A stretch of DNA of 64,000 bases from Marinibacterium anthonyi (GTDB taxonomy: Bacteria > Pseudomonadota > Alphaproteobacteria > Rhodobacterales > Rhodobacteraceae): contig CP031585.1 of the NCBI GenBank assembly GCA_003217735.2, forward strand, positions 2,219,501-2,283,500, read 5' to 3'. A program made the translations under genes and the position numbers. Under the pieces are notes generated by a model. That model had not been told where the DNA came from and searched no databases. It saw nothing but the letters and a program-made list of their open reading frames with translations. Positions 1 to 9,028 of the stretch are shown here, piece after piece. Within the stretch, counting starts at the first letter, position 1. Every line of letters starts with the position of its first letter.

Positions 1-1002
1 GGCGCGCCCAAGGTCGCCTTCATCTATGCCGCCACCGCCCGCGACGGCGGCTGGAACGAGGCGCTGGACAACGCCCGCCAGACCGTCGAATCCGAATTGG
101 GCCTGGACATTGCCGTCGTCGAAAGCGTGCCTGAAGAGGCGACCGCGCTGAAGAACGCCGTCGATCTGTTCGTCAGCCGTGGTTTCAACGTGATCGTGGC
201 CACCAGCTACGGTTATTCCGAAGGCATCCTTGAAGCGGCGCAGACGCACCCCGACGTGGCCTTCCTGAACGCCTCGGGCGCGACCAACGCCGCCAACCTC
301 GAAGGTTTCTACACGCGTACCTACCAGGGCTGGTACCTGGCCGGAATGGCGGCGGCTTCGGCATCGAATTCGGGCAAGATCGGCATCATCGCGGGCTTTC
401 CCGTCGGCGTGGTGAACTGGGACGTCAACGCCTTTGCCCTGGGCGCCCAGGCGGTCAACGCCGATATCCAGACCACGGTCGTCTACACCAACTCCTGGTG
501 GGACCCGGTCAAGGAAGGCGAGGTCGCGCAGGCGATGCTGGACCAGGGCATCGACGTGATCGGCAACAACCTGTCCTCGGCCGCGCCCTTCATCGCCGCC
601 GAAAAGGCCGGGGCCAAATCGATCGGCTTCCAGCTGGACATGTCGCAGCACGCGCCGACGGGGCACCTGACGTCGGTCGTGTTCCACTGGGACCAGTACC
701 TGGAACCGACCCTGGCCGCGATCCAGGACGGCAGCTGGAAGCCGTCGGAATGGGGCGCGTTCCCGGGCATGGCGGACGGAACCGTTGGCATCACGCCGCT
801 GTCCGTTGACGTGCCCGAAGACGTGCGGGCCAGGATCGCCGAGACCGCCGCCGCCATCGAGGCCGGCACATTTGAGGTCTTCGCCGGACCGATCAAGGCG
901 CAGGACGGCACCGTCGTGGTGCCCGAGGGCGAGGTGCTGGACGATGGCGGCCTCTGGGGCATGGAATTTCTTGTCGAGGGCGTGACCGGCACGGCAAACT
1001 GA
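1..1002 (+). CDS. BMP-family ABC transporter substrate-binding protein (5' end outside window)
   Basis: The frame is open from the first base, so the signal peptide and N-terminus are missing and 333 residues remain. The visible part starts with KVAFIYAATARDGGWNEA, the first beta strand and ligand loop of the PnrA/Med (BMP, basic membrane protein) family of periplasmic binding proteins. It continues through typical segments: the VATSYGYSE loop, ASGATNAANLEGFYTRTYQGWYLAG in the middle, and GGLWGMEFLVEGV at the end. BMP proteins usually bind purine nucleosides or related compounds in the periplasm. The ATPase and two permeases that follow immediately make up the rest of one importer. The ligand is inferred from family only. 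Confidence 0.9.
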   Translation, partial: GAPKVAFIYAATARDGGWNEALDNARQTVESELGLDIAVVESVPEEATALKNAVDLFVSRGFNVIVATSYGYSEGILEAAQTHPDVAFLNASGATNAANLEGFYTRTYQGWYLAGMAAASASNSGKIGIIAGFPVGVVNWDVNAFALGAQAVNADIQTTVVYTNSWWDPVKEGEVAQAMLDQGIDVIGNNLSSAAPFIAAEKAGAKSIGFQLDMSQHAPTGHLTSVVFHWDQYLEPTLAAIQDGSWKPSEWGAFPGMADGTVGITPLSVDVPEDVRARIAETAAAIEAGTFEVFAGPIKAQDGTVVVPEGEVLDDGGLWGMEFLVEGVTGTAN

Positions 1003-1006
1003 CGCT

Positions 1007-2563
1007 GTGACAGAATCTGTAAATATCGTCAAGTCGGCTCAGACCGGTGAGATTGCGGCGCTCCGGATCTTCGGGGCGTCGAAATCCTTTGGCGATCACC
1101 TTGTCCTGGATCAGGTCGATTTCGACCTGGCGGCGGGCGAGGTTCACGCGCTTCTGGGCGAGAACGGCGCCGGAAAATCGACGCTGATGAACATCCTGTC
1201 GGGGATCTATGCGGCCGATGCGGGCCGGATCGAAATCGACGGCGCGCCCGTTTCGGTCAGCGGCCCGGCCGCCGCCGTGGCGCTGGGGATCGGCATGGTT
1301 CACCAGCATTTCAAGCTGGTGCAGCCATTCACCGGGCGGGAAAACCTGCACCTGGCCGCCTCCGGCTTGCCGGTAGTGCCGCCGCGCGCAACGGTGGAGG
1401 CGCAGATCGGCGAGCTTGAGGCGCGATCGGGGTTGAAGGTGCCGCTGGACGTGCCGGTGGCGCGCCTGTCGGTGGCCGAACAGCAGCGGATCGAGATCCT
1501 GAAGGCGCTGCTTCTGGGCGCGCGGATCCTGGTGCTGGACGAACCCACGGCGGTGCTGACCGATGCCGAGGCGGACCTGCTGCTGGTGCTGGTGCGCGAC
1601 CTGGCCGCGCAGGGGCACGCGATCATCTTCATCACTCATAAACTTCGCGAGGTTATATCCGCCGGTGACCGGGTGTCCGTGCTGCGGCGGGGCAGGATGG
1701 TGCTGGCGAACCGCCCGGTCGAGGATGTGACCCGCGACGATCTGTCGACGGCGATGATAGGGGCGATAATGGGGGCGCAGTCGGTGGCGACGTCCCGACG
1801 GGGCAGGGCGCGCCCCGGGCCGGACCTGTTGCGGATCGCCGGCATGAGCGTGGCGGAGGGCGGCGGGACCTTCGTGACGGGGGCGGACCTGACCGTGCGC
1901 GCGGGCGAGATCCATGGCCTGGCCGGGGTCGGCGGCAATGGCCAGGGGGAACTGGCCGAAGCGATCCTTGGCTTGCGGGCGCTGGCCGGGGGAACGGTGT
2001 CGCTGTCCGGGCACGACCTGGGCGGCGCCTCTGTGGCACAGCGGCGGCGGCTGGGCCTGCGGTACATCCCGGCGGACCGCAGCGCGGATGCGCTGGCGCC
2101 GAACGTGACGCTGGCCGATAACCTGTCGGCGACGACCGTGCGCACCGGGGCTCTGGGCCGGGTCCTGGTGTCGCCCCGTCGGATCGGCGCGCATGCCGCG
2201 GAACTGATCGGGGCGTTCGGGATCGCCGGGGCCGCGGGCGGGGCCCGGCGTCCGGTCCGGCTGCTGTCGGGGGGCAATGCGCAGAAGGTGGTGCTGGCGC
2301 GTGAGATCGACGCCGACGCGCGGCTGATCATCGCCCATTCGCCGACGCGCGGGCTGGACGTGGCGGCCTGCGCCTATGTGCATGACCGGCTGATCGAGGC
2401 GGTCGCGCGGGGCGCCGGGGTGCTGCTGATCTCGGAAGACCTTGAAGAGGTGCTGATGCTGTCGGACCGGATATCGGTCATCAGCCGGGGTCGGATCGCC
2501 ACCACGCCGGACGGACGTCCCGACCGGGTCCAGATCGGGGAGCTGATGCTGGGCCATGCTTGA
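1007..2563 (+). CDS. ABC transporter ATP-binding protein with two ATPase domains (NupO-like)
   Basis: This 518-residue cytoplasmic ATPase powers the importer. The N-terminal domain has Walker A GENGAGKST at residues 51-59, a Q-loop region (GMVHQHF), the signature LSVAEQQRIEILKA and Walker B ILVLDEPTAVLT. The C-terminal domain has the degenerate P-loop VGGNGQGEL and the signature LLSGGNAQKVVLARE followed by SPTRGLD, as in the double-domain ATPases of sugar and nucleoside importers. It starts with GTG four bases after the binding-protein stop, and its 3' end overlaps the next gene by 8 bases, so the set is translationally coupled. An internal ATG start is possible but would remove sequence ahead of the first strand. 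Confidence 0.88.
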   Translation: MTESVNIVKSAQTGEIAALRIFGASKSFGDHLVLDQVDFDLAAGEVHALLGENGAGKSTLMNILSGIYAADAGRIEIDGAPVSVSGPAAAVALGIGMVHQHFKLVQPFTGRENLHLAASGLPVVPPRATVEAQIGELEARSGLKVPLDVPVARLSVAEQQRIEILKALLLGARILVLDEPTAVLTDAEADLLLVLVRDLAAQGHAIIFITHKLREVISAGDRVSVLRRGRMVLANRPVEDVTRDDLSTAMIGAIMGAQSVATSRRGRARPGPDLLRIAGMSVAEGGGTFVTGADLTVRAGEIHGLAGVGGNGQGELAEAILGLRALAGGTVSLSGHDLGGASVAQRRRLGLRYIPADRSADALAPNVTLADNLSATTVRTGALGRVLVSPRRIGAHAAELIGAFGIAGAAGGARRPVRLLSGGNAQKVVLAREIDADARLIIAHSPTRGLDVAACAYVHDRLIEAVARGAGVLLISEDLEEVLMLSDRISVISRGRIATTPDGRPDRVQIGELMLGHA

Positions 2564-3620
2564 CGCGGTGACATTGGAACGTCGCCAGGGCGCGGGCGCG
2601 GTGTTGAACGGCGTGACCTATGCGGGCGCGCTGGCGGTCGGCCTGGGGCTGTCGCTGGCCGTGCTCGTGGCGGCGGGCGTGCCGACCGGGGCGCTGTTCG
2701 AGGAACTGGTGGTGCAGGTGTTCCTGTCGCCCGCGGGGTTGGCGCGGACGGTGACGATGGCGACGCCGATGATGCTGGGTGCGCTGGCCGCGGCGCTGTG
2801 CCTGCGGCTGAAGTTCTGGAACATCGGGATCGAAGGGCAGCTGTGGCTGGGCGCGATCTGTGCCACTGGTGTTGCCCTGTACGACATCGGTGGGCCGCTG
2901 AAGCTGCCGCTGATGATGGTCGCGGCGATGGTGGGCGGCGCGCTGTGGATCCTGCCGTCGGCGTTTTTGAAGATGTGGCTGGGCGTGTCCGAGGTGATCG
3001 TGACGCTGCTGATGTCCAACATCGCCTTTCTGTTCCTGCAGCACCTTCTGTTCGGCGCTTTCGGCGATCCGACGTTCAACTTCCCGACCTCTCCGGTTTT
3101 TGACGCGGGCGAACGGCTGGTCCGGTTCGGGTGGGGCGACGTGAACGGCGGGCTGGTACTGGCGCTGTTGGCGGTGATCGTGGCGGCGGTGGTGCTGGGG
3201 TGGACGCGGTTCGGCTTTGCGGTGAAGATCGCGGGCGACAACCCGAGGGCCGCGCTGGCGCTGGGGTTTCCGACGGCGCGGGTGCTGCTGGTGTCGATCC
3301 TGGCGGGTGGCGCGATGGCGGGGCTTGCGGGCGGCGTGATCGTCGCGGGGACCGAATTTCGGCTGACCCAGGCGGTGGGGTGGAACATGACCTTCAACGG
3401 GATCGTCATCGCGGCGCTGGCGCGCAACACGCCGATCTGGATCCCCGTGGTCAGCCTGTTCATCGCCGGTCTTTACGCGGCCGGCGCATCGCTGAAGGTG
3501 TTCTACGGCGTTTCCGAAGGGATCGTTCTGATGGCGCAGGGGATCATCCTTCTGGCGCTGGTGACCGGATCGTTCGTGACAACCTACCGGGTGCGGATCG
3601 CGCGGAGGGGACTGGCATGA
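2556..3620 (+). CDS. ABC transporter permease (NupP-like)
   Basis: A 354-residue hydrophobic protein with about eight to ten predicted membrane segments. The LKFWNIGIEGQLWLGAI segment is the conserved region of BPD_transp_2 permeases in BMP/nucleoside importers, and GDNPRAALALGFPTARV is the cytoplasmic coupling region (compare G-N-x-x-AA-x-x-x-G). It would form a heterodimer with the permease encoded next. The ATG overlaps the ATPase gene by 8 bases, and the stop overlaps the next start in an ATGA arrangement, so this is the third gene of a tight four-gene operon. Confidence 0.88.
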   Translation: MLDAVTLERRQGAGAVLNGVTYAGALAVGLGLSLAVLVAAGVPTGALFEELVVQVFLSPAGLARTVTMATPMMLGALAAALCLRLKFWNIGIEGQLWLGAICATGVALYDIGGPLKLPLMMVAAMVGGALWILPSAFLKMWLGVSEVIVTLLMSNIAFLFLQHLLFGAFGDPTFNFPTSPVFDAGERLVRFGWGDVNGGLVLALLAVIVAAVVLGWTRFGFAVKIAGDNPRAALALGFPTARVLLVSILAGGAMAGLAGGVIVAGTEFRLTQAVGWNMTFNGIVIAALARNTPIWIPVVSLFIAGLYAAGASLKVFYGVSEGIVLMAQGIILLALVTGSFVTTYRVRIARRGLA

Positions 3621-4543
3621 CGATGGCGCTGACCGCCTGGCTGGGGGCGATGCCCGGCTTCATGACGCCCCTGCTGTTGGCCGCGCTGGGGTTGCTGCTG
3701 TGCGAACGGGCCGGGATCCTGAACCTCGGCGTCGAAGGCGTCATGGCCCTGGGCGCGATGGTCGGCGCGGCGGCGTCGCTGGCGGGCTGGGGGCCCTGGG
3801 CGGCGATGGGCGCCGGCGCCCTTGCGGGGCTGGCGATTTCGCTGCCGTTCATGGCGGCGGTCGTCGTGTTCCGGGCGCCGCAGATCCCGGCGGGTCTGGC
3901 GCTGGCGGCGATCGCGCTGGGGGCCTCGGCGGCACTGGGGCGTGAAGCGTCGCACAAGCCATTCCCCGGACTGGATAATCTTGACTGGTTCGACGAGCTG
4001 GATCACCTGCCCGTGGTGGGCCGGATGCTGTTCCGCCAGGACGGGATGGTTTATGTTTCGCTGATCCTGGCGGTGCTGATCGCCCTGTGGCTGATGCGCA
4101 CGCGCAAGGGTCTGCGGTTGCGCGCCGTGGGCGAGGATCCGGCGACGGCGGATGCCTCGGGTGTCGATGTACAGTTGTATCAGCTGGGCGCGGTGGGCGT
4201 CGCCAGCCTGCTGATCGGGGCGGCGGGGGCCTACCTGTCGGTTGGCGGTTCGAACATCTGGACCGAAGGCATGGTGGCGGGGCGCGGCTGGATCGCGCTG
4301 GCGCTGGTGGTCTTTGCGCAATGGTCGCCGATCCGGGCGATCGCGGGCGCGGCGCTGTTCGGCGGGGCCGAGGCGCTGATTCCGCGGCTGCAGGCCATGG
4401 GGGTCGAGGTGCCGGTGTACCTGCTGTCGATGCTGCCCTATGTGCTGACCATCGCGGTTCTGGTGCTGATGGCGTTTTCCAGACGCGCGCGACAGGCGGA
4501 ACCGGGGTTCCTGGGGCGGGCCTATATCCGGCAGGACCGGTAG
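3617..4543 (+). CDS. ABC transporter permease (NupQ-like)
   Basis: A 308-residue integral membrane permease, the partner of the upstream permease. It begins TPLLLAALGLLLCERAGILNLGVEGVM, with the conserved E-R-A-G-x-x-N-L-G-x-E-G motif of this subunit, and has LRAVGEDPATADASG as its cytoplasmic coupling loop. The chosen ATG overlaps the previous stop (ATGA) and is preceded by GGAGGGG. The same frame stays open far upstream, but that is only a shadow of the previous gene. It ends 42 bases from the convergent SRPBCC gene. Confidence 0.88.
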   Translation: MTMALTAWLGAMPGFMTPLLLAALGLLLCERAGILNLGVEGVMALGAMVGAAASLAGWGPWAAMGAGALAGLAISLPFMAAVVVFRAPQIPAGLALAAIALGASAALGREASHKPFPGLDNLDWFDELDHLPVVGRMLFRQDGMVYVSLILAVLIALWLMRTRKGLRLRAVGEDPATADASGVDVQLYQLGAVGVASLLIGAAGAYLSVGGSNIWTEGMVAGRGWIALALVVFAQWSPIRAIAGAALFGGAEALIPRLQAMGVEVPVYLLSMLPYVLTIAVLVLMAFSRRARQAEPGFLGRAYIRQDR

Positions 4544-4585
4544 GCCAGCGCCCTTTGTTCAGGCCCTTGGTTCAGCGCCCCTGGT

Positions 4586-5044
4586 TCAGGCGGCGCGGGG
4601 CAGGTCCATGTCGCAATCCAGCGCCAGGTGCCAGCCCTTCCGGCAGCCGGCGCGCATCGTGGCGCCGTCGAAAAGCCGGGCGAATCCGTCGTGGACCAGG
4701 TCGACCCGCGTGCCGTTGCCTTCGGGCAGGAAGGTGACCGAAACCTGCGTCGCCTGCGACGGATCGCGGCCCGCGTGCCAGTCGAAGGCCAGCCGCGCGC
4801 CCGGCGTCCAGTCGGTGATCGTCGCCCAGTCGGTGATGACGCCTTCGGTCGAGGTTTCATAGATCCGGCCGCCTTCGCGGGGCTCGACCGTCAGGTCTTC
4901 GGGCGGCCGAGACGCGGCGGAGTGCCGGGTCAACGGCCACCAATCCGCCATGCCTTCGGCAAACAGGGTAAACGCCGCATCGGGCGAAAGCGGGACCAGC
5001 ACGGTCTTTTCGACGGGCGCGAGCGGGGCGATATCCTCGGGCAT
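4586..5044 (-). CDS. SRPBCC (AHSA1-type) domain protein
   Basis: A 152-residue cytosolic protein with the START/Bet v1-like fold of the AHSA1 group. Recognisable parts are PVEKTVLVPLSPDAAFTLF at the N-terminus, PREGGRIYET with the following ITDW strand, and the long C-terminal helix starting VDLVHDGFARL. These proteins bind small hydrophobic ligands in other systems, but no enzyme activity can be assigned. It lies two bases downstream of the ArsR gene. ArsR plus AHSA1-type protein is a common two-gene unit in which the regulator senses an unknown signal. Confidence 0.8.
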   Translation of the reverse strand: MPEDIAPLAPVEKTVLVPLSPDAAFTLFAEGMADWWPLTRHSAASRPPEDLTVEPREGGRIYETSTEGVITDWATITDWTPGARLAFDWHAGRDPSQATQVSVTFLPEGNGTRVDLVHDGFARLFDGATMRAGCRKGWHLALDCDMDLPRAA

Positions 5045-5046
5045 GG

Positions 5047-5373
5047 TCAGTCTCCTCTTTCGCGGGCGGCGTCATGTGCGGCGGACAGGAAGGCAGAAAG
5101 CGCGTCGTCCCACAAGCCATCAAGATAGGTGCGCAGCGCCTTAACGCCACCGGGCGACAATTGGTACAGCCGCCGCGTGCCCGCCTGTCGCACCTCGAGC
5201 AGGCCGGTATCCGACAGGACCCTCAGATGCTGCGACACCGCCGGTCGCGACACCGGCAGCCCGTCGGCCAGCGCCCCGACCGCAAGCGCGCCGCCGCGCA
5301 GACGCGTCACGATGGCACGGCGGGTGGGGTCGGCCAGGGCGGCCAGCATGGCCTCGGCATCTTTGTAAGTCAT
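5047..5373 (-). CDS. ArsR-family winged-helix transcriptional regulator
   Basis: A 108-residue regulator. ALADPTRRAIVTRLRGG near residues 12-28 and the helix-turn-helix VSRPAVSQHLRVLSDTGLL at 41-59 are diagnostic of ArsR. The wing is VRQAGTRRLYQL. No CxC metal site is visible in the recognition helix, so it belongs with the non-metal ArsR members that usually travel with an SRPBCC protein, as here. The start codon lies inside a repeated GTAAG/CTTAC array, which suggests autoregulation of the two-gene operon. Confidence 0.88.
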   Translation of the reverse strand: MTYKDAEAMLAALADPTRRAIVTRLRGGALAVGALADGLPVSRPAVSQHLRVLSDTGLLEVRQAGTRRLYQLSPGGVKALRTYLDGLWDDALSAFLSAAHDAARERGD

Positions 5374-5399
5374 GGCTTACGGTAAGTCTGGGCTTACAA
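5363..5399. promoter_or_regulatory. Candidate ArsR operator
   Basis: TTGTAAG at 5363-5369 and CTTACAA at 5393-5399 are inverted copies. Between them lies a perfect CTTAC-G-GTAAG dyad at 5376-5386. Four alternating copies of the same five-base word in 37 bases, over the start codon of the ArsR gene, look like an autoregulatory operator. This is inference from symmetry only. Confidence 0.45.
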
Positions 5400-5507
5400 A
5401 AAGTCAACCTCAAGCCGAACTGGCCCTTGAAGCCCCGGAAACGCGTGACTAACATCCCCTGAAGACCAACGGGCACCGCCCGCCACAAACAAAGCAGGCT
5501 TCATCTC

Positions 5508-6140
5508 ATGCGCGATCCCATTGATACTTACATGAACACCCTTGTCCCGATGGTCGTCGAACAGACATCACGGGGCGAGCGGGCCTATGACATCTTCTCG
5601 CGCCTGCTGAAGGAGCGGATCATCTTCATCAACGGCCCGATCCATGACGGCATGAGCCACTTGGTCGTTGCGCAGTTGCTGCACCTGGAGGCCGAGAATC
5701 CGTCCAAGGAGATCTCGATCTACATCAACAGCCCCGGCGGCGTGGTGACCAGCGGTCTTTCGATCTATGACACGATGCAGTATATCCGCCCCAAGTGTTC
5801 GACCCTGGTGATCGGGCAGGCGGCGTCGATGGGGTCGCTGTTGCTGGTCGGTGGCAACGCGGGGATGCGGTATTCGCTGCCCAACAGCCGGATCATGGTG
5901 CACCAGCCGTCCGGCGGGTACCAGGGGCAGGCGTCGGATATCATGATCCACGCGGCCGAGACGCAGAAGCTGAAGGACCGTCTTTACGATATTTACGTAA
6001 AACATACCGGTCAGTCGAAGAAGGCGGTAGAAAAGGCTTTGGACCGCGACAACTTCATGTCGCCGGAAGAAGCGAAGGAATGGGGCCACATCGACGAGAT
6101 CGTCGAAGCCCGCGAATCCGGGACGGAAAGTGGCGCCTGA
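5508..6140 (+). CDS. clpP: ATP-dependent Clp protease proteolytic subunit ClpP
   Basis: A 210-residue serine peptidase that forms the tetradecameric chamber of ClpXP and ClpAP in the cytoplasm. The catalytic triad is visible: Ser107 in GQAASMGS, His132 in MVHQPSGG and Asp181 in [12 protein letters not shown]. The IYINSPGG segment at residues 71-78 forms the substrate-binding strand region. Length matches typical ClpP. The N-terminus may carry a short propeptide. It lies 172 bases upstream of clpX in the same direction, the usual bacterial order. A GC-rich hairpin sits between the two genes. Confidence 0.97.
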   Translation: MRDPIDTYMNTLVPMVVEQTSRGERAYDIFSRLLKERIIFINGPIHDGMSHLVVAQLLHLEAENPSKEISIYINSPGGVVTSGLSIYDTMQYIRPKCSTLVIGQAASMGSLLLVGGNAGMRYSLPNSRIMVHQPSGGYQGQASDIMIHAAETQKLKDRLYDIYVKHTGQSKKAVEKALDRDNFMSPEEAKEWGHIDEIVEARESGTESGA

Positions 6141-6163
6141 TTGCGCAGCAGCCCGCCCAAGGC

Positions 6164-6187
6164 CCCCTCGTGCCATGTCACGAGGGG
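6164..6187 (+). other. Hairpin between clpP and clpX
   Basis: CCCCTCGTG (6164-6172) and CACGAGGGG (6179-6187) form a perfect 9-bp stem with a 6-base loop, 24 bases after the clpP stop. No T-run follows, so it is not a classic terminator. It could be an mRNA 3'-end stabiliser or a partial attenuator that separates clpP from clpX expression. Confidence 0.45.
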
Positions 6188-6312
6188 AGCAATTTAAGAT
6201 TGTGGTGTCCCCCAATGCTGGCCTAAGCTGGCCGGACAGGTGGGCGGAAGCGCAGACGTGAGTGCAGACTTGGACGAGCGGCTGCCAGACAGCAGCGGCC
6301 GAAAGGTAGACG

Positions 6313-7578
6313 ATGGCGACGAACTCCAGCGGTGATAACAAGAACACCCTCTATTGCAGCTTCTGCGGCAAGAGCCAGCACGAGGTGCGCAAGCTGATCG
6401 CGGGTCCGACGGTCTTCATCTGTGACGAATGCGTCGAACTGTGTATGGACATCATCCGCGAGGAGACCAAGGCCAGCGGCCTGAAGTCGTCCGACGGGGT
6501 GCCCACACCGAAGGACATATGCGAAGTTCTTGACGATTATGTGATAGGCCAGGCGACGGCGAAACGTGTGCTGTCGGTCGCGGTTCACAATCACTACAAG
6601 CGTCTGAACCACGCCCAGAAGGCCGGCAACGACATTGAACTGGCCAAGTCGAACATCCTGCTGATCGGCCCCACGGGCTGCGGCAAGACGCTGCTGGCCC
6701 AGACGCTGGCGCGCATTCTCGACGTGCCGTTCACCATGGCGGATGCAACGACCCTGACCGAGGCCGGCTATGTCGGCGAGGATGTGGAAAACATCATCCT
6801 CAAGCTTCTGCAGTCGTCGGAATACAACGTCGAACGCGCGCAGCGCGGCATCGTCTACATCGACGAGGTCGACAAGATCACGCGCAAGTCCGAAAACCCG
6901 TCGATCACCCGCGACGTGTCGGGCGAAGGCGTGCAGCAGGCGCTGCTGAAGCTGATGGAAGGCACCGTGGCCTCCGTGCCGCCGCAGGGCGGCCGGAAAC
7001 ACCCGCAGCAGGAATTCCTGCAGGTGGACACCACGAACATCCTGTTCATCTGCGGCGGCGCATTCGCCGGGCTTGACCGGATCATCGCACAGCGCGGCAA
7101 GGGGTCCGCGATGGGCTTTGGCGCCGATGTGCGTGACAATGACGAACGCGGCGTGGGCGAGATCTTCAAGGACCTCGAACCCGAGGATCTGCTGAAATTC
7201 GGCCTGATCCCGGAATTCGTCGGCCGTCTGCCGGTTCTGGCCACGCTTGAGGATCTGGACGAAGACGCGCTGGTCGAGATCCTGACCAAGCCCAAGAACG
7301 CCCTGGTCAAACAGTACCAGCGGCTCTTTGAACTTGAAGACACGGAACTGCAGTTCACCGACGATGCGCTGTCCGCCATCGCCAAGCGGGCGATCCAGCG
7401 CAAGACCGGGGCCCGCGGGCTGCGGTCGATCCTGGAAGACATCCTGCTGGACACGATGTTCGACCTGCCGGGCCTGGACAGCGTGACCAAGGTGGTCGTC
7501 AACGAAGAGGCCGCGAATTGCGATGCCGCGCCGCTGATGATCCACGCGGAAGAAAAGGGCTCGGCCACGGCGGGCTAA
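6313..7578 (+). CDS. clpX: ATP-dependent Clp protease ATPase subunit ClpX
   Basis: A 421-residue AAA+ unfoldase that recognises substrates and feeds them to ClpP. The zinc-binding domain has Cys15, Cys18, Cys37 and Cys40 (LYCSFCGK and FICDEC). Walker A GPTGCGKT is at residues 119-126 and Walker B is [10 protein letters not shown]. The pore-loop and sensor regions are intact. The C-terminal domain includes [17 protein letters not shown], the usual sensor-2 stretch. The ATG follows a short leader ending AAAGGTAGACG. It is followed by a good intrinsic terminator. Confidence 0.98.
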   Translation: MATNSSGDNKNTLYCSFCGKSQHEVRKLIAGPTVFICDECVELCMDIIREETKASGLKSSDGVPTPKDICEVLDDYVIGQATAKRVLSVAVHNHYKRLNHAQKAGNDIELAKSNILLIGPTGCGKTLLAQTLARILDVPFTMADATTLTEAGYVGEDVENIILKLLQSSEYNVERAQRGIVYIDEVDKITRKSENPSITRDVSGEGVQQALLKLMEGTVASVPPQGGRKHPQQEFLQVDTTNILFICGGAFAGLDRIIAQRGKGSAMGFGADVRDNDERGVGEIFKDLEPEDLLKFGLIPEFVGRLPVLATLEDLDEDALVEILTKPKNALVKQYQRLFELEDTELQFTDDALSAIAKRAIQRKTGARGLRSILEDILLDTMFDLPGLDSVTKVVVNEEAANCDAAPLMIHAEEKGSATAG

Positions 7579-7603
7579 GACCCGGGTGGACGAGGACGGA
7601 TAT

Positions 7604-7634
7604 GGCCGGTGCCCCAGAAGGGCATCGGCCTTTT
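7604..7634 (+). terminator. Intrinsic terminator after clpX
   Basis: GGCCGGTGCCC (7604-7614) pairs with GGGCATCGGCC (7620-7630), eleven pairs with one G-T wobble, around a 5-base loop. TTTT follows at 7631-7634. It starts 25 bases after the clpX stop. Confidence 0.75.
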
Positions 7635-7677
7635 CATTTGGCACAGGTTCATTTGGCACGGGTTCATTTGGCATAGG
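7633..7677 (+). repeat. Three tandem copies of a 15-base unit
   Basis: The unit TTCATTTGGCACAGG occurs at 7633-7647, 7648-7662 and 7663-7677, with one or two substitutions per copy. The first copy begins in the T-run of the clpX terminator. It is noncoding and lies just upstream of the RidA-like gene. The copy number may vary between strains. Confidence 0.9.
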
Positions 7678-7716
7678 CGGGATTCGGGCGACACCGGATC
7701 CGATGGGGCAGGGATC

Positions 7717-8097
7717 ATGAGCGTCAGACATGTTTCGACCGGGTCACCCTTTGAGGCGAAGATCGGCTATTCGCGGGCGGTGATCGCCGACGGCTTGGTC
7801 CACGTGGCGGGCACCACCGGGTACGATTACGGAAAAATGATCATGCCCGATGACGTCACCGATCAATGCCGCAATGCGCTGGCCACCATCGCCGCCGCCC
7901 TGGCCGAGGGTGGGGCATCGCTGGATGACGTGGTGCGCGTGCGGTACATCCTGCCTGACAAGGCCGATTGGGAACCATGCTGGCCGATCCTGAGCGACGC
8001 CTTTGCCAGGGCGCTGCCGGCCGCCACGGTTTTCTTCGCCGGGCTTCAGACCCCGGAAATGAAGATCGAGATAGAAGTGACTGCGCGGGTTCCGTAA
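7717..8097 (+). CDS. RidA (YjgF/YER057c/UK114) family protein
   Basis: A 126-residue protein of the Rid superfamily. [27 protein letters not shown] is the typical N-terminal strand pair, [10 protein letters not shown] the central strand and KIEIEVTAR the C-terminal strand. The C-terminal Arg aligns with the substrate-contacting or structural region of Rid proteins. Archetypal RidA hydrolyses reactive enamine/imine intermediates from PLP enzymes. This sequence is closer to the divergent Rid groups than to RidA itself, so the activity is uncertain. The ATG at 7717 follows CAGGGATC; the frame is open further upstream but runs through the tandem repeats. Confidence 0.82.
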   Translation: MSVRHVSTGSPFEAKIGYSRAVIADGLVHVAGTTGYDYGKMIMPDDVTDQCRNALATIAAALAEGGASLDDVVRVRYILPDKADWEPCWPILSDAFARALPAATVFFAGLQTPEMKIEIEVTARVP

Positions 8098-8186
8098 CCC
8101 CGCGCCCGACCGACCGCAGACTGCCCACTGGACGTTGCCGCGTGCATGGGTCATACCCGTTTCAAAGGATCGCCGAGAGGTATCGC

Positions 8187-8570
8187 ATGTCGTTCTTGAA
8201 CAAGCTGAGCCAGGCCTTCACCTGGTGGAATGGTCAGACCGTTGGCACCCGGATCTTCACCTCGCGCCATGGGCAGAAGGTGGGGGAGGATGCGCAGGGC
8301 AACATCTTTTACAAGATGGCGGATGATTCCAGGCGGTGGGTGATCTTCAACGGCGAGATCGAGGCCAGCCGCATTGATCCTGAATGGCATTCCTGGCTGC
8401 ACCGCACCTCGAACGTTCCGCCCAGCGAGAAACCGCTGGCTCACAAATCCTGGGAAAAACCGCACCAGGAAAACCTGACCGGCACCATGCTGGCCTATGC
8501 GCCCGCCGGATCGATCCGCCGGGTGCATCCGGTCGAACGGTCCGATTACGAGGCCTGGAGCCCCGAATAA
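8187..8570 (+). CDS. NADH:ubiquinone oxidoreductase subunit NDUFA12-like protein
   Basis: A 127-residue protein of the NDUFA12/B17.2 family, an accessory subunit of complex I kept in alphaproteobacteria and mitochondria. The diagnostic stretches are [44 protein letters not shown] and the terminal YEAWSPE. It sits on the cytoplasmic arm of complex I. The gene is separate from the nuo operon, as is usual in this group. The ATG at 8187 follows GAGAGG. Its stop overlaps the start of mlaD (TAATG), which links complex I accessory and lipid-transport genes in one transcript. Confidence 0.92.
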   Translation: MSFLNKLSQAFTWWNGQTVGTRIFTSRHGQKVGEDAQGNIFYKMADDSRRWVIFNGEIEASRIDPEWHSWLHRTSNVPPSEKPLAHKSWEKPHQENLTGTMLAYAPAGSIRRVHPVERSDYEAWSPE

Positions 8571-9028
8571 TGTCTTCCCATTCCGTGACTGAAATCACCG
8601 TGGGCGGTGTCGTGCTGGCTGCGGCGCTTGCCTTCGGACTTTACGCAACACAGACCACCGGCCTGGGCGCCCGCACCGGCGGATCCTACGAATTGTCCGC
8701 GTCGTTCCGGTCGCTCGAGGGCGTGAGCGTCGGCACCGACGTGCGCCTGGCCGGCGTCAAGCTGGGCACCGTGACCGGTGTCGACCTTGACCCGACGACC
8801 TATCGCGCCAAGACCACGTTTTCGGTGCGCAAGGGAATCGAGATCCCCGATGACAGCTCTGTCGTGATCTCCTCCGAAGGTCTGCTGGGCGGCAATTTCG
8901 TCGAAGTCATGCCCGGCGGTTCGCCCTTCTTCTACGAGGCCGGCGACGAGGTGACCGATACCCAGGGCGCGGTCAGCCTGATTTCGCTGCTGGTGAAATT
9001 CGTCACCGCTTCCGGATCGTCGAATTGA
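8570..9028 (+). CDS. mlaD: Outer-membrane lipid asymmetry protein MlaD (MCE domain)
   Basis: A 152-residue protein with one N-terminal transmembrane anchor (TVGGVVLAAALAFGLYA) and one MCE domain, including FRSLEGVSVGTDVRLAGVKL and GLLGGNFVEVMPGG. MlaD forms a periplasmic hexameric ring that carries phospholipids between the inner-membrane MlaFEB complex and MlaC. Length matches E. coli MlaD (about 180) minus its C-terminal tail. The ATG overlaps the previous stop by one base. No mlaE, mlaF or mlaB is beside it, so the rest of the system must lie elsewhere. Confidence 0.92.
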   Translation: MSSHSVTEITVGGVVLAAALAFGLYATQTTGLGARTGGSYELSASFRSLEGVSVGTDVRLAGVKLGTVTGVDLDPTTYRAKTTFSVRKGIEIPDDSSVVISSEGLLGGNFVEVMPGGSPFFYEAGDEVTDTQGAVSLISLLVKFVTASGSSN

